A stretch of DNA of 64,000 bases. Origin: Dermatemys mawii (Eukaryota > Chordata > Testudines > Dermatemydidae). The stretch lies in contig ML677341.1 in assembly GCA_007922305.1 (NCBI GenBank), positions 69,334,911 through 69,398,910 of the forward strand, given 5' to 3'. This document shows, one piece after another, positions 33,488 through 45,735 of this stretch. Below the pieces are notes generated by a model, which was given only the letters and a program-made list of their open reading frames with translations, made no database searches and had not been told where the DNA came from. The position numbers and the translations under genes are program-made. Each line of letters starts with the position of its first letter. Within the stretch, counting starts at the first letter, position 1.

Positions 33488-34851
33488 TAGGGCCCCATCA
33501 ATTTCACGGCCATGAAAAACATGTCCCGAACCGTAAAATAAGGTGAAATCTGATGTCCCCTTGTTCTAGGAGTGCCCCACCAAAAGGGGCTTCTAGCTCT
33601 GCCTGGGTTGGGGAGGGACAGGATTCATCCATACCCTGCACAGTCGCTCGGGGGGATGGAGGGACTAAACCAGGATGGGCAAACTTTTGGGCCTGAGGGG
33701 TTCCAAAACTGTAAGGAGGGCCAGGTAGGGAAGGCTATGCCTCCCCAAACAGCCTGGCCTCCGCCCCCTGTCTTCCCACTCCCTCTTCCTGCACCCTTAC
33801 TGCCCCCCTCAGAATTCTCCACCCATCCAACCCCCTGGTCCTTGTCCTCTGACTGCCCCTCCTGGGACCCCCCCACCCCTAACTGCTCCCCCAGGACCCT
33901 ACCCCCTATCTAACCCACCCTACTCCCTGTCCCCTGACTGCTCCGACACCATCCACACTCCCACTCCCAACAGGCCTCCTGGGACTCCCACACCTATCCA
34001 ACTCCACTCGTCCCATTCCCTGTCCCCTGACCACCACCCCCAAACCTCTGCCCCATCCAACTGCACCCTGCTCACTGTCACGACTGCCCCCCCAGAACCC
34101 CCTGCACCTTATCCAACCCCCCGCCCCATTCCCTGCTCTCTTATCATGCCGCTCAGAGCAGCATGTCTGGCAGCTGCGCCGCCATGCTGCCCAGCAGGAG
34201 CTCACAGCCCCACCACCCAGAGCGCTTGTGGCATAGCAAGATGAGGCTGCGAAGGAGGGGCAACAGCGGGGGGAGGGACTGGAGGCTAGCCTCTCTGGCC
34301 GGGATGTCAAAGGCCAGGCAGGACGGTCCTACTGGCCGGATGTGACCCGCGAGCCGTAGTTTGCCTGCCTCTTGACTAGACCCAGCTCCAGGTGCCTGAT
34401 GCAGGATGCCCTTGGACTGGGCAGGAGCCCCAGAGGTTTCTGTAGCTGGAGGAGACTCGTGAAATTGGGTCTGACCTTTCCTGTGCTGCTGGGAGTACCG
34501 CAACAAAGGGGGACCCTAGCTGCTAGTCCAGGCAGGGCTGCGGCAGGATAGGATTTGCTCTTTCCCTGCAGGGCAGCTCTTGGGTATCTCTCCCAGCTGC
34601 AGATATTTCCGTGTCCCTTCCTCCCCACTCTGTCCTGCTCTGAAGGCAGCACAGATGTGAGGGTGGCAATCCCATGACCCCCCTACAACGGGTTTGTGAT
34701 GTCCCCACAATTCCCTTTTGGGTTGGAAGCCCCATGGGTACAACACAGTGATATTTCAGATTTAAACATCTGAAAACATGAAACGTACCAATTTTCAAAT
34801 CCTATGGCTGTGAAATTGACCATAATGGACCATGAATTTGGTCGGGCTCTA
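33488..34851. mobile_element. hAT-like transposon, 'tagggccc' family
   Basis: The left end TAGGGCCCCATCAATTTCAC and the right end ...GGTCGGGCTCTA (reverse complement TAGAGCCCGACC) are inverted repeats. The flanking 8-bp sequences CTCATGGC (33480-33487) and CTCATGAC (34852-34859) form a target duplication with one change. No transposase is encoded. It carries a second hAT element inserted at 33671-34373. Confidence 0.88.
33671..34373. mobile_element. hAT-like transposon, 'gggcaaac' family, nested copy
   Basis: The left end CAGGATGGGCAAAC and the right end ...GTTTGCCTGCCTCTT match the ends of the copies at 4161, 39953 and 53138. It is flanked by GACTAAAC (33663-33670) and GACTAGAC (34374-34381), an 8-bp duplication with one change. 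It sits inside the 'tagggccc' hAT element. The C-rich interior is the complement of the G-rich minisatellite of the other copies, so it is inserted in the opposite orientation to them. Confidence 0.88.
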
Positions 34852-35069
34852 CTCATGACCATCATCTCTGCATCAGTGATCTCCTTGTTTATCCTTCCCT
34901 GCTTCTCCTGCTCTTTATCCAAACAATTAGTAACCTCTCTTCTCCACACAAAAAATCATTTCCCTTACTATAGAAAATAACCTCAGTCATTTAAAAAAAT
35001 GTACCGATAAAGGCAATCAGTTAAAAATGTGCTGTAGTTATATTCATCTTCAAAATCTGTTTATGACAT

Positions 35070-35220
35070 CCCTAGATTCATAGATTTCAAATCCAGAGGG
35101 GGGCATTATAATAATTTAATCTGACCTTCTGCATAACACGCCCATAGAATTTCACCCAGTAACTCCTGCATTAAGACCATAATTTCTGGTTGAGCTAGAT
35201 CATCTCTTCTAGAAAACTGC
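35070..35220 (-). repeat. CR1 LINE 3'-end fragment
   Basis: 'agattcatagatttcaaatc', 'ctgaccttctgcataacacg' and 'gaatttcacccagtaactcc' are the reverse complement of an older CR1 3' tail, also present at 17937. Confidence 0.7.
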
Positions 35221-37157
35221 TCAGTACCCTTCTTTTAGTAACCCTTATTCTCTCTTCCCACAATCCCTCCCTAATGTTTGTTTTCTCCTAGTCATGTCTT
35301 TTCTAAACTTTGCTTTTTGGAGTACAGACCCTGGCCCTGATTCTCCAATATGTTTGAGTTGTTCTCACACTTACTCAGGGCTGCCCAGTTCCAGCATAAA
35401 TTAGAGTGGAAAGATCCTGTAGGAGACTTGAGAACAGCAGAGCTCAGCTCTTCAATGCTCCTTCCCATCCCTGATACACTCTCAACCTGCCCTGATTCTT
35501 CTACATTAGGGATGGAAGGGTAGCTGATGAAGAAGTCAGCTATGTTATCCCTGCCAGCTCTATGCCAGTGGAGATTTCTCCAACAGAATAGAAATTCTCT
35601 ACTGCAAATCTCTGGCACTTTTAGAGCCATGTTGTGCTGCATAAAGTGCAAAGTGGCCTTAGCAGACCATAAACTTTGGTCTCATTTATAGAGCTTACCA
35701 TACTTTGGAGCATGCAGTGAATAAATATTAACTAGACAATTGCCTTGAATGATCTTGAACAAAAAACAGAATTACTTTACACAATTCCCTAAAAAAGGGC
35801 TCAGAATTGGGATTCAAGTTCATGAAGTATTAAATCTTCTCTGGAGAGATTGGGGAATGATAAGGGCAACAGCATAAGGAAAATGGATAGACAAGACTTC
35901 ACACAAAAACTCCACCTACATGCCACAGTGCACTGATGCATCCATATGAAATGGAAAAATGCTGGTCAAAGAATGCAATCCTAATATTACAGAGAGGATA
36001 AAAGATTAACATATTTAAGGTATGCATGCTGGCAAAAGATTAAAAAAACTACACAAAAAACTCTGCTCAAATATACATTTTGAACCAGATATTCCCCTTC
36101 AGATGAAAAACTACATGGAGGGGACATTCTGATTCCCACAGTTGTGGGGCCTTTATGGAGTCCCTGCTTTGTCACATAACCCCTGCTGGTTGCAAGATTC
36201 AGTGTCACTGTGGAAAAGCCAAAAGTCATGGTCAATAGCTCTTTCAGTCTGCAATGATCAGTATATGGATGGGCTAAGATTCACAGCAATCATAGGCTGG
36301 TTCCCTACAAGTTCACAACACTGGCAACATGGCAGTTTGCCCTGTAACATGCACATATGAAACATCAATATTGATGCAAAAATGATTTGTCATTAATAAA
36401 TTAATGATACCATGCAACAACTATATGATTATTATTAAGGCATTTTAGTGTTTGTGGTTCTGAATTAGATTAAACTGATATTTAAAGACACATTTGGTTT
36501 TCTCCCCCCAGGTCATGGTCCGTTGCCTGTCGTTACAGGGCACGATAAGTGCAGAATAAGGTTGCTTGGGCATCCCAACTTTGAATTTCCATATTGTAAT
36601 ATGTTTGGATTTCTTACTTTTAAACATAACTTTGAAGCTTTCTAGGTTTCTGATGTTTATTTCTGGAATAATTACAACACCTCTGTATTGTATTTTACTC
36701 CATCTCATTTTCCAGCACTACAATCCCTCATATTTTGCTTTTCAAAATGTAATATTCTACAGACCATGAACAAGTGCATTATGGATCACATGTACTCCCT
36801 GGATCCATGGTTTATGAAGCGTCTCAAGTTTTCTAAGAGTGTGATTGGTCAATAAGATATGGACTGTCACCTCATGCTCTATTTCCTCTCACTGTTATGT
36901 TTACAAGGCAGGCAAAAGAAGAATCAATGCCCCCCTAAGAGCTACAAACAAATAAGGCCCCAAATCTAGAAGTCTTCATGTAACTAGAGGTTTCTCTGGT
37001 GCCAAGAAGCATTAAGAAATTTCTCTCACCAGTTGATTTTTGGTAGGTATCAGGAAATAAAACCATCAGCACAAAAGATGTCTCTGTACCAACAGCGTTC
37101 AGAACTGGTTTCAGACTGGGGTCTAGAAGTCTTACATACTTGTTACATATTCAGACC
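35221..37157. other. Mostly unique sequence, no gene seen
   Basis: The 119-codon minus-strand frame at 35292-35651 has no splice context and no recognised homology. No clear repeat boundaries between 35700 and 37150. Confidence 0.35.
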
Positions 37158-37953
37158 TGTCACAGATTCACAGTGTTTGGTCTATATCCTGACCTTTAAC
37201 TAGTCTCATGGGAGTATCCCTTTAGTATGCTGGATCCCAAGGATCCTCTCAAGGACAGGCCCGTGACCTATATAATACCAGAACCCGGCCTTCAGCACCA
37301 GAAATGCCTGTCTCTCTCTGTGGCTCCCTGCAGCAAGTCCAGCCACCCTAGACTCCTGTGAGAGACTTTTTTTAATCTATTCAGGGCACAGTGCTCTCAG
37401 TCAGTATCTGCAGCAACACCAGGCAGCCTTTTAAAATCAAGGTAACAGTTAATTAGTTACCTGGAATACAGGTAACCTCTCCTGGGGTAGCAGGAGAGAG
37501 GCAAAAGCCAAGTGCAACACAGGGCATTCTTTATGCTTTGCTTCCTTGTGCACCATCTCTGCTGTCTCTGTCCCCTTTTTCTCCAGAATGTCTCTGTGAG
37601 CCCAGTTCTTAACACAGACACCTGACACCTTCTGCCTTTGTTTGCCAGCTCAGGGCCTTTGCTTTGCTTCCCTGCAGAAAGGTACGGGAAACCTTCCCCT
37701 CTTGGCAACTGTCTCTAAATGTGAATTCCTCCCAGCCATTGAGGTTTTCATTGTCTTTTCCAAATCCTCCATTCACATTCATAGGCTCTATTCAGTTTGT
37801 TAATGATTCTGGTCTCCAAACAGATGGATATGTGAGTCAAATATCTCCTTCCTTCCATTTACGCTGAGGAGATAGCAGTACAAAGCACAGAGGGAAACTG
37901 AGGTGTACATATAAATCATAAAAATATTACCAAAATTCCAACATTTTTTCACA
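37158..37953. repeat. LTR-like repeat, boundaries tentative
   Basis: The stretch begins TGTCACAGATTCACAG and ends ...TTTTTTCACA, giving TG...CA ends. It is moderately GC-rich and encodes nothing. No target duplication was seen and no partner copy exists in the window, so the LTR assignment rests on the ends and composition only. Confidence 0.35.
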
Positions 37954-38316
37954 GTATCCATAGCTGCAAATTTTGTGCAACTCCATGTGATATTTTATGC
38001 AAATGTAATGAACTAATTTACATATATCCATAAACATTAGCTTAAAATGTATCATTGGAAAAGCTGGGAGTGGAAATCACAGTCTTTTGACTTGCTGCTC
38101 ACTGCAAATTCCCCTAGGCTATGCAGCATTGTGTAGGGAAGACAGTGACAAGAAATGAAATTTAATGTGTTCAACTATGCACTACCTCTCTAAAGATGGT
38201 TAAAATTCTAATCTACCTTAAAAAAATCCATCAAGCTACATAAATATTTTATCAGGGAATTCAGCTAAAACATATTGATTCTCTGGACAAAAGGAGTAAA
38301 GTTCTCTAAAAAAATG

Positions 38317-38632
38317 GTTACTTACCCAACAGTGGCTAAGGTTCTTCAAGATGCATTGTCCATATATATATTTCACTTCTGGTATGCATGCATCCCATGC
38401 AGACAAGACTAGATTACTTTAGCCAGCAGTGTCTGTTGGGGCCATGCCTATGCACTTGGAGGCTGTCATGTCTCCCCACCAAAGGGCACAAAAGGTGAAA
38501 CAGGCCCTCAGTTTCTTTGCCACCACAGAATCCAGGTGTAATAGGACGATGTAGTAATGAGAAAGGCGTGCATGTCATGGAATACATGTGGAACTACATC
38601 TCAAAGGACACAGTTACTGTAGGGTAAGTAAC
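38317..38632. mobile_element. Palindromic MITE, 'gttacttaccc' ends
   Basis: The left end GTTACTTACCCAACAGTGGC and the right end '...acagttactgtagggtaagtaac' (reverse complement GTTACTTACCCTACAGTAAC) are clear inverted repeats. Inside, 'ttcttcaagatgcattgtcc' is answered by 'catctcaaaggacac', extending the fold. Length about 316 bp. It abuts direct-repeat copy 2. Confidence 0.75.
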
Positions 38633-38662
38633 TGTTCTTTGTTAGAGTGACTGTTTATACGT

Positions 38663-38841
38663 ATTTCTGCTGACTACCATTTTCTGTTTACACTGCTTGA
38701 ATGGTGTAATTTACAAATACCTCATCAGACTAACATGATATTTTGAATCTAAATTCAAATTTCAGAGACTGCAGAATTTATTAAACAAAGTTCAGGAGCG
38801 TTCTAAATTCAAATACATTATGTGAATTTCCTATTCTGACT
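38663..38841 (+). repeat. Direct repeat unit A, copy 2
   Basis: Second copy of the unit at 32018-32188, same orientation, about 6.65 kb away. The flanks do not match, so this is not a simple long tandem duplication. The high identity by eye suggests a fairly recent copy. Confidence 0.85.
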
Positions 38842-39109
38842 CAGTGACCTTGGAGATTGCAAGCACCCACTTCCTATCTGTTTAAACAATGATTGCAGGA
38901 CAGTTCTACCAAGATGGGTATCAGATCTTCAACTGTTGGGTGAAAGTGTGCATTGATCCCCATTTAGCTGCCTTACAAATTTTCGAAACAGTTGTGTGTG
39001 GAGAACATAGGACCTTGCTAATAAGATAATCAGTTAGAGTGGGTTATTGGAACGTATTGCTTCAATTTAATAGTGGCTCATTGGACAACAAGCAGGAAGG
39101 CAACACAAT

Positions 39110-39717
39110 AACTCAAATAAGGAACAGCAGCAGAAACAGTTGTGAGACAGTAGCTATGCTATGAAGAGGTGAGTTCTAGGATCCAATACAAATGACACAG
39201 CTGCTCCTGCTTTGCCAAGGTGATGAACCATCAGATGGAAAGGACCCTTAATAGTTGAAAGGATCCCCTACAGAAAAGGAGGAGTGAGTTGTCAGCAGCT
39301 GCTAGAGGGGAGACATTGATGGGGAGCCTCTGAAAGAGGCAAAGACTATGGCTGGGGAGTTTGTTACCAAAATTTGCAAGGAAGGATTAAGATTTACACA
39401 TGATCAGATGTGTATAGACTTTGGTTATTTTAATCCTTTTCTCTGCTTGCTATGTATCTTTATGTGAATAAACATTGTGTTTGATTTGAAGAAGTTGTTT
39501 TTAGTCACTTTAATCCGCTGCTCCTTGAGGGAAGTTTGCAGGTGACAAAGTTGGTTGAAACAGGGGGTTCTGTTCCCATGTGAACCAGACTAAGATTGGT
39601 AGAACTCTGGGGTTCCACTCAGAGAAAAGTGAAAGCAGCAAAACCTGTCACCTGAGGGGTGTACTTCAGAGGGATAGCAGAGGGGTCTGAGGGGCAAGTC
39701 TCCCTGGAAGTGTGACA
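39110..39717 (+). repeat. LTR-like repeat, copy 1
   Basis: Shares an ordered set of phrases with 45736-46369: 'ctctgcttgctatgta', 'gtgaataaac' (a polyadenylation signal at 39464), 'gagggaagtttgcaggtg', and an end in '..tgaca'. Two dispersed copies with a polyadenylation signal and a common 3' terminus fit an LTR of a retrovirus-like or Gypsy element. The 5' edge is a guess. Confidence 0.4.
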
Positions 39718-39952
39718 GTATGTTTCTCAGGGAAAACACAGAAGCTGCCTGAATCCTGGTGAAATGGGCTGTAACCCGCGTGGATGGATATAATTTAGCT
39801 AGTGCATAGCATGATTTAATGCCATTAGAAATCCATTTAGATTGTCTTTGGGTAGATAGTGCCTGACTGTTCCCTACAAATAGCCTAGGGAAGCTGCTGA
39901 ATGGCTCCATTCTTTCAAGGTAATAGGAAAAAGCTGTAACTACATTATAGGG

Positions 39953-40941
39953 CAGAGATGGGCAAACTGCGGCCCGAGGGCCACATGTGGCCTGCTGGCC
40001 ATTTTTATCCGGCCCACCAGTGATCCCCTGGTCCCCAGCCAGGGTGCCGGGCCAAGCGCGGGGCACCATGGGGGCCGGCACTCCTGGGCCAGCCGAGTGT
40101 GGGGAGCTCTGTGCCAGGGCTCAGTGAGGCTCGCTGCGGGGCCTCGCGCCTGCGGGCCAGGCGAAGCGCCATGAGCCGCAGGGCCCCGCGCTCCCCGGCC
40201 AGCCGGGAACTATGGAGCCCCATGCTCAGGGGTGGGGGCGGGCTGAGCACGGCTCGCCAGCGGGACCCTGCGTCCCCAGGCCGAGGCGCCAGGTAGAGCG
40301 CTGCGAGCCACGGGGCCCCATGCTGGGGCACAGTTCACCACGGGGCCCCAAGGTGGGGCCCCACGTGGAGCTTAAGGAGCTGTGGGGCCCCACGGCAGCT
40401 GAAGCACCTGGCTGAGCAAGGTAAGCAATTGCGGGGGGCTTAGGTGGTGGGGTTGGCAGGTGGTGGTGGTTAGGGTCAGGGGTCTAGGGAAGTGTCAGTC
40501 AGGGAACTAATAGCAGGGGGGCTTAGATGGGGGTGGGGGGTATTTAGGGTGGGAAGTCTCGGTGGGGGCAGTCAGGAAACAAAGAGCAGGAGGCTTAGAT
40601 AGGGGTTGATGTCCCTGGGGGTGGTGGTTAGGGTAGGGGGTATTAGGAGGGGGCAGTAAGGGAAGAAAGAGCAGAGGGCCCTAGATGGGGGTAGGTTTCT
40701 GGGGGGGGCACTTAAGAGTCAGGGGGATCTCCGGAGGGGGCAATCAAGGGACAACGAACAGGGGTGGGAGTGGGGGTGGGGGTGGATGGGTCGGTTTCTG
40801 AGGGGGCCAGTCAGGGAGTGGAAAGTGGATGAGGATCGGACAGGGGGTGGAGCCAGGCTGTTTGAGGAGGCATGGCCTTCCTGACCCAGCCCTCCGCACA
40901 ATTTTGAGCCCCCATCGGGCCAAAAAGTTTGCCCACCCTTG
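39953..40941. mobile_element. hAT-like transposon, 'gggcaaac' family, copy 2
   Basis: The ends CAGAGATGGGCAAAC and GTTTGCCCACCCTTG are inverted. A perfect 8-bp target duplication TTATAGGG lies at 39945-39952 and 40942-40949. The left half is GC-rich unique sequence; the right half (about 40430-40850) is the G-rich minisatellite with units near 'ggggcagtcagg'. Length 989 bp. Encodes nothing; internal open frames are low-complexity. Confidence 0.92.
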
Positions 40942-41410
40942 TTATAGGGTGTCCAGTTTGACTTCCCCCTGGTTTGAGTGGGGCTTGTGAAAGAACATTG
41001 GCAGGTGAATCTTCTGTTTCAAATGAAAATCTGAAACAATCTTAGGAAAGAATTTAGGATGAAGTTTAAGAGTCACCTTGCCTTTATGGAAGACTGGGTA
41101 AGGTGGATCTGCTGTAAGTGTCTGAATCTCTCCTACTCCTTTAGGCAGATGTTATACCTCCTTTTTTTAAAAGGTCATTCTCATGAATAGATGGAAAATG
41201 AGCATGTTGCTTGTGGCTCAAAAGCAGAACCCATTAAATTGGCTAAAACTATATTAAGATCCAGGAAGGGGGGATTTCCCAGACCAGGGGAAAACATGAA
41301 TTAGGTCCTTAAGGAATCTAGCAGCTGTAATGTAGGCACATATGGTGTGACCCTGAACAGGTGGGCTGTATGCTAATATTTCTGCTAAGTATACCCTTAC
41401 ACATTGATGT

Positions 41411-42069
41411 TGTGACAAAGCTACAAGTCTGTACTTGTGGGTCCTGCGCTTCCTGGAGATTTAGGGGCCTCAGAAACTCATTTAGGCCCCAGAGTGACCT
41501 CCCTTTCTCAGTATAATTGGCAAGAGTCACTGCCTAGTGAGTTACCTTCATCACAGGCCAGTATGGAAGATGGAAAAGGGGGGAGCCCGGGCCCACCCTC
41601 TGCTCCAGACTCCAGCCCAGGGACCCTAATAGTATCAGCTAAGATGGCTGACCTTTTAGGCACAAAACACAATACAATTCCCTGGGCTACTTCCCCACAG
41701 CAGTCTCTGCTTCTTCAAACTCCACTTCACCCTTACCTCAGGGCCTTCTTCCTCCTGGATGATATGTTGTCCAACACTCAGTCTCACCAACAGCATAACT
41801 TCCTTTCACAGCTCCTGACACCCCCAGCCCACCTGACTAACTGGGAGGTTTTTATCTGGTTTCAGCCAGTCCTTGATTGGCTTCAGGTGTCCCAATTAGG
41901 CTAGCTGTTTCTACTCCTTTCTAGAAGGTTCTTAATTGGCCCCAGGTGTCTTGATTGGCCTGGAGTAGCCTTTGTTTGGCTATCCAGGGAACAGGGACCT
42001 GCACACCCTGAGACTAATGTACCTGCCTTCCAGCACTCTCCTATATCCTTCTGGTCTGACTCCGTCACA
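41411..42069. repeat. Solo LTR (Gypsy-like) with 4-bp duplication
   Basis: Begins TGTGACAAAG and ends ...CCGTCACA, so the termini are inverted TGTGAC/GTCACA. It is flanked on both sides by ATGT (41407-41410 and 42070-42073). The length of 659 bp and absence of adjacent coding remains fit a solo LTR left by recombination. The 155-codon frame at 41437-41904 lies inside it and is not a gene. Confidence 0.75.
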
Positions 42070-42489
42070 ATGTATAACTGTACAGTCTTTAGGGATAGAA
42101 AGTAATTCAGAACAACAGGGATTGGAGTCTGCAAGAAATACTGTAAGAGGAAAAGCTCTTTCATTTAGCTGTATAGGTTACCTTAATAGAGTCCTTCCTA
42201 CTGTACACTAATATATGCTGAACTTCAGCAGAACAGCTTCTTTCAATGGGAAACAGCCAGGGTCCCTGCTGTCAGAAGCAATGATGCTGGAAGATTACAT
42301 TGGGTAAGACCAGGAATGTTATCTAAGGCTAAGCTGACAATTCATTAGATTTGTTGAAACTACAAATTTTTAACAGAAATATATCTGCTTAAAAAATCCC
42401 CACATTTGTTGTTACGGTTGCTCAGATCCAGAATGGAATTTCTGGTAAAAAGCAGAGAGGGGGAGACACTTCAGAATAGCCAATAGCAT

Positions 42490-42585
42490 AGAAGTTAGGG
42501 ACTCGTGGAATAATTAAGAATCAGGGGTCTCTCACATACCAAGTGAACATCCTAACCATTGGGCCATTGGCTCTGTGTGTGTGCG
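42490..42585 (-). repeat. tRNA-derived SINE
   Basis: On the minus strand: 'tggcccaatggttaggatgt', then 'tcacttggtatgtgagagac', with a tRNA-like A-box region and a weakly kept B-box. Same family as the copy at 13262-13400. Confidence 0.55.
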
Positions 42586-42956
42586 TGTTACTCTATTTCT
42601 CTGTCTCTCTTCTTTTTCATGACAAATTTTGAAAGGTTGCCAGTTCAGCCTGATGTGGAAGAGGAAATTTTTTTGAAATCTCAAAATTTTTCATGGAACA
42701 GGAAAAACATTTTCTGCCCAGCTCTAACCACTATTGTAGAGTCCTGTCTGAGTTTCCTCAGGACCCTCATGATTAATGGAACTGGTGGGTGGGCATATGT
42801 TATCCCCGGACTCCCCAGGATGATGAAAGCATCCAACAGAGAACTTGGGCACAGGGGCTCAGGATTTCCCGCCTCCCCACATCCACACACACACCTATTG
42901 AACAAGATGTTCTGCACTTCTTGTACTGGTCTTTAGCAAACTGGTCTATTGATTTA

Positions 42957-43940
42957 AGATTAGCAGCCATGTTAGTCTGTATCCGTAAAGAAAATGAGGA
43001 ATTCTTGTCGCACCTTAGAGACTAACCAGTTTATTTCATCAAAAGTTTTCATGGGCTATAGCCCACTTCATCGGATGCACAAAATGGAACACACGCAAGT
43101 AAGATGCATTTATATACACAGAAAGCACAAAAAGTTGGAAATTACCAAACCAATTCTAAGAGGCTCTTTAATTTGGATGAGTTATTATCAGCAGGAGAAA
43201 AAACCTTTGTAGTGATAATCAAGTAGATCTATGTCTGACAGTTGACAACAAGGAACTGTTGAAGGAAACTGAACTTAGGGAAATAGATTCAATTAGAGTA
43301 ATGACTAAGCCATTCACAGTCCTTGTTTAACCCTTGGTTGACAGTGTCCAATTTGTAAATTAATTCCATTTCACCAGCTTCTCGTTGGAATCTGTTCTGG
43401 AAGTTTTTCTGTTTTAAAATTGACACCTTCAAGTCTATAATTGAATGGACAGGGAGATTGAAGTATTCTCCTACTGGTTTTTGAATGTTGATGTCAGATT
43501 TGTGTCCATTTATTCCTTTGCATAGAAACTGTGTGGTTTGGCCAATGTACATGTTAGAGGGGCATTGCTGGCACATGATGGCATATATCACATTGGTAGA
43601 TATGCAGCTGAATGAGCCTCTGATGGTGTGGCTGATGTGATTAGGTCCTATGATGATGTCAGTTGAATGTATATGAGGACAGAGTTGGCACTGGGCTTTG
43701 TTGCAAGGATAGGTTCCTGGGTTAGTGTTTTTGTTGTGTGGTGTATGGTTGCTGGTGAGTATTTGTTTCAGGTTGGGGAGCTGTTTGTAAGCAAGGATTG
43801 GTCTGTCTCCCAAGATCTGTGAGAGTGAGGGATCATCTTTCAGGATAGGTTGTAGGTCTTTGATGATGCGTTGGAGAGGTTTAAAGTGGGGGCTGAGGGT
43901 GACAGCTAATGGTGTTCTGTTATTTTCTTTGTTGGGCTGG
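42957..43940 (-). mobile_element. Penelope-like element, 3' fragment
   Basis: The left edge holds the element's 3' UTR in reverse ('gcagccatgttagtctgtat', 'gcaccttagagactaacc', 'cccacttcatcggatgcac'). The frame at 43813-43289 encodes the endonuclease end: 'CNKAQCQLCPHIHS', 'VIYAIMCQQCPSNMYIGQT', then 'KSDINIQKPVGEYFNLPVH'. The catalytic Arg region reads 'FLCKGINGH' where the 7-10 kb copy has 'SLRKRINGH', so it is probably inactive. The reverse transcriptase is missing (5' truncation). The gap between UTR and ORF (43090-43288) is diverged. This is a different subfamily from the 7-10 kb copy. Confidence 0.85.
43289..43813 (-). pseudogene. GIY-YIG endonuclease domain of Penelope fragment
   Basis: A 174-codon frame covering the C-terminal endonuclease only: a Cys cluster near residue 47, 'IYAIM' near 75-79, 'MYIGQT' near 87-92, and a tail ending 'TVNQGLNKDCEW', comparable with 'TVNQGLNKDYKW' in the 7-10 kb copy. 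The 'RKR' stretch after YIGQT is lost. The apparent start codon is not a real start because the fragment is 5'-truncated. Confidence 0.8.
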
Positions 43941-45735
43941 TCTACTGATGTGAATCTCCACCTGAAGAAGATGCTCTGCAGAACTGAGTTCTTGATAGTC
44001 CATTCATGATCACTTGTGAATTGCCTGTGCTAGAATATTATTGTAAGCCTGACTGGTGCAGAGCTACTTGTGAGATTTGGTGTTAAATCCAGTTCTAGGG
44101 ACAGTTGTTTTTTAAAAAAGAGGGTGATGACTGGGGTCTTCCCTGTCCATGACATGAAACATTGTCGTGTTGTCTGTCATGACCTGTACTGTTTGTCCAC
44201 ATAGCATGGGAAGAAATGCAGTGCACAATAAATGAATAGCTCTGAATGAATGAATAGAAAGTTTACGTGAAGTCTCTTTGAGAGTTCAGATATCTTGAGT
44301 CTTATGTGATTCAGTCCAAGTGGACTCCCCAACAGAGCATAGACGCATTGGTCACTAAGGTATTGGTAGATAGAAGTGGAGAAAACAGTACCCCTTGACA
44401 TACCTGGAGAAGGTTCTTTATGCCAATTTAACAATGAGAAAGAGGACTTCTCTGGGGATCATTTTCATGTGATGTCTGTTTGGCAGATACATAGATTTTA
44501 ACTGCCCTTGCAAAGAAAACAGGTGAAATCTGGCAAGCTGTTTAATATTAGTACATATGACCCAGAGGTCTGAGGCAAACTCTTATCAATGTTTGAAGCT
44601 GAGCCTGCAGCAGTTGATGAAGTCTATTAAGGTGTTAAACTTGTCCATTACTTCAAGATTCAAACGGCCTATTTAAAATTTAATTTTGAATGGATTGTTC
44701 AAATAACTGTGGAAAAAATAACTCTGTATATCTATAGCTAGGTTAAACTGACCCTTTATTGCAGATTTTATAACCTATTGTTGCTGCAGGGATTCAGGAT
44801 CATTCTGCTTTGAAATGAGACTAACTGTTCCAGTGCTTTCTTTGAACCAGACATGAACTCTGACAAATTGCTCTAACCTACCAAATGAGTAGGAGAGATT
44901 GAGCATGTGGCAGAAGTTTACTGAATAATAATTGCAGCGATAACATTACAGTTGTTTTAATTAGCATTTTCTTCACTTCGAACAAATTCAGAATCATATG
45001 ATCAGAGTTTCCTGAGATCTTTCACAAAAATTACTTTTTCATCTCTCTAGAAAGATGACCACTCAACTCGTGTTATAGTTACAGCTCAGAAACTCAGATA
45101 CCACTGTGATGGGCACAAATACATTACTACAGCAGGCTGAAATTTTCATTTAGTTTTTTAATGGCCTTTTAAGAAAAATCAAAAGTGTTTTTGAAAAAAT
45201 TGTTGTTTTTTAAATCAATTTCTGGATAAAACTGGGAAAAAAAAGAGCAGTTTTCTAAATTTATCATTTTTCTTTCCCCTCCCATGCGCCATCTCCCCTT
45301 CTCAGTGGCAAATGGAAAAAAGAAAAAAATTGAGGAAAGGGGAATAAAGAAAAAGAAGGTAGGAAAGGTAGAAGTGGAAGAAAAACTGCCTGAAATTTCT
45401 AAAATCAATATTTTCAAATGAACAAAAAAAGCTTTTCAAAAACAATGGAACTGAAATGATAAGTTTTCACAAAAATGTTTTACATTTATGATAGCTCTAT
45501 GCAAAACTAACAAACCTATAAAATTGTGATTCTAAATATTCTGCATGTGTTTGAACCCTGAGAATTTAATTTTAATATATAGGCACCCTTTGTAAAATGA
45601 ACTAAATAAAAATTTGTGGATATGGTCATTTGTGGAGAAAAAGGTAGATATATATTATTTTGTATGAAAATAATATGAACCTAAATTTACCTCCTTGATA
45701 TTATTTTGCCAGATTGCATGGAATCCACGAAAATT
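43941..45735. other. No gene or clear repeat seen
   Basis: AT-rich sequence with an A-rich stretch at 45230-45430. Nothing supported. Confidence 0.35.

Noticed and set aside
33121..33546. 141-codon plus-strand frame with a hydrophobic segment
   Set aside because: It runs into the hAT element at 33488, has no splice signals I trust, and shows no family resemblance.
35292..35651. 119-codon minus-strand frame with varied composition
   Set aside because: No splice sites at its edges and no recognised motif; a second look with RNA-seq could reverse this.
41437..41904. 155-codon plus-strand frame
   Set aside because: It lies wholly within a solo LTR and has no domain.
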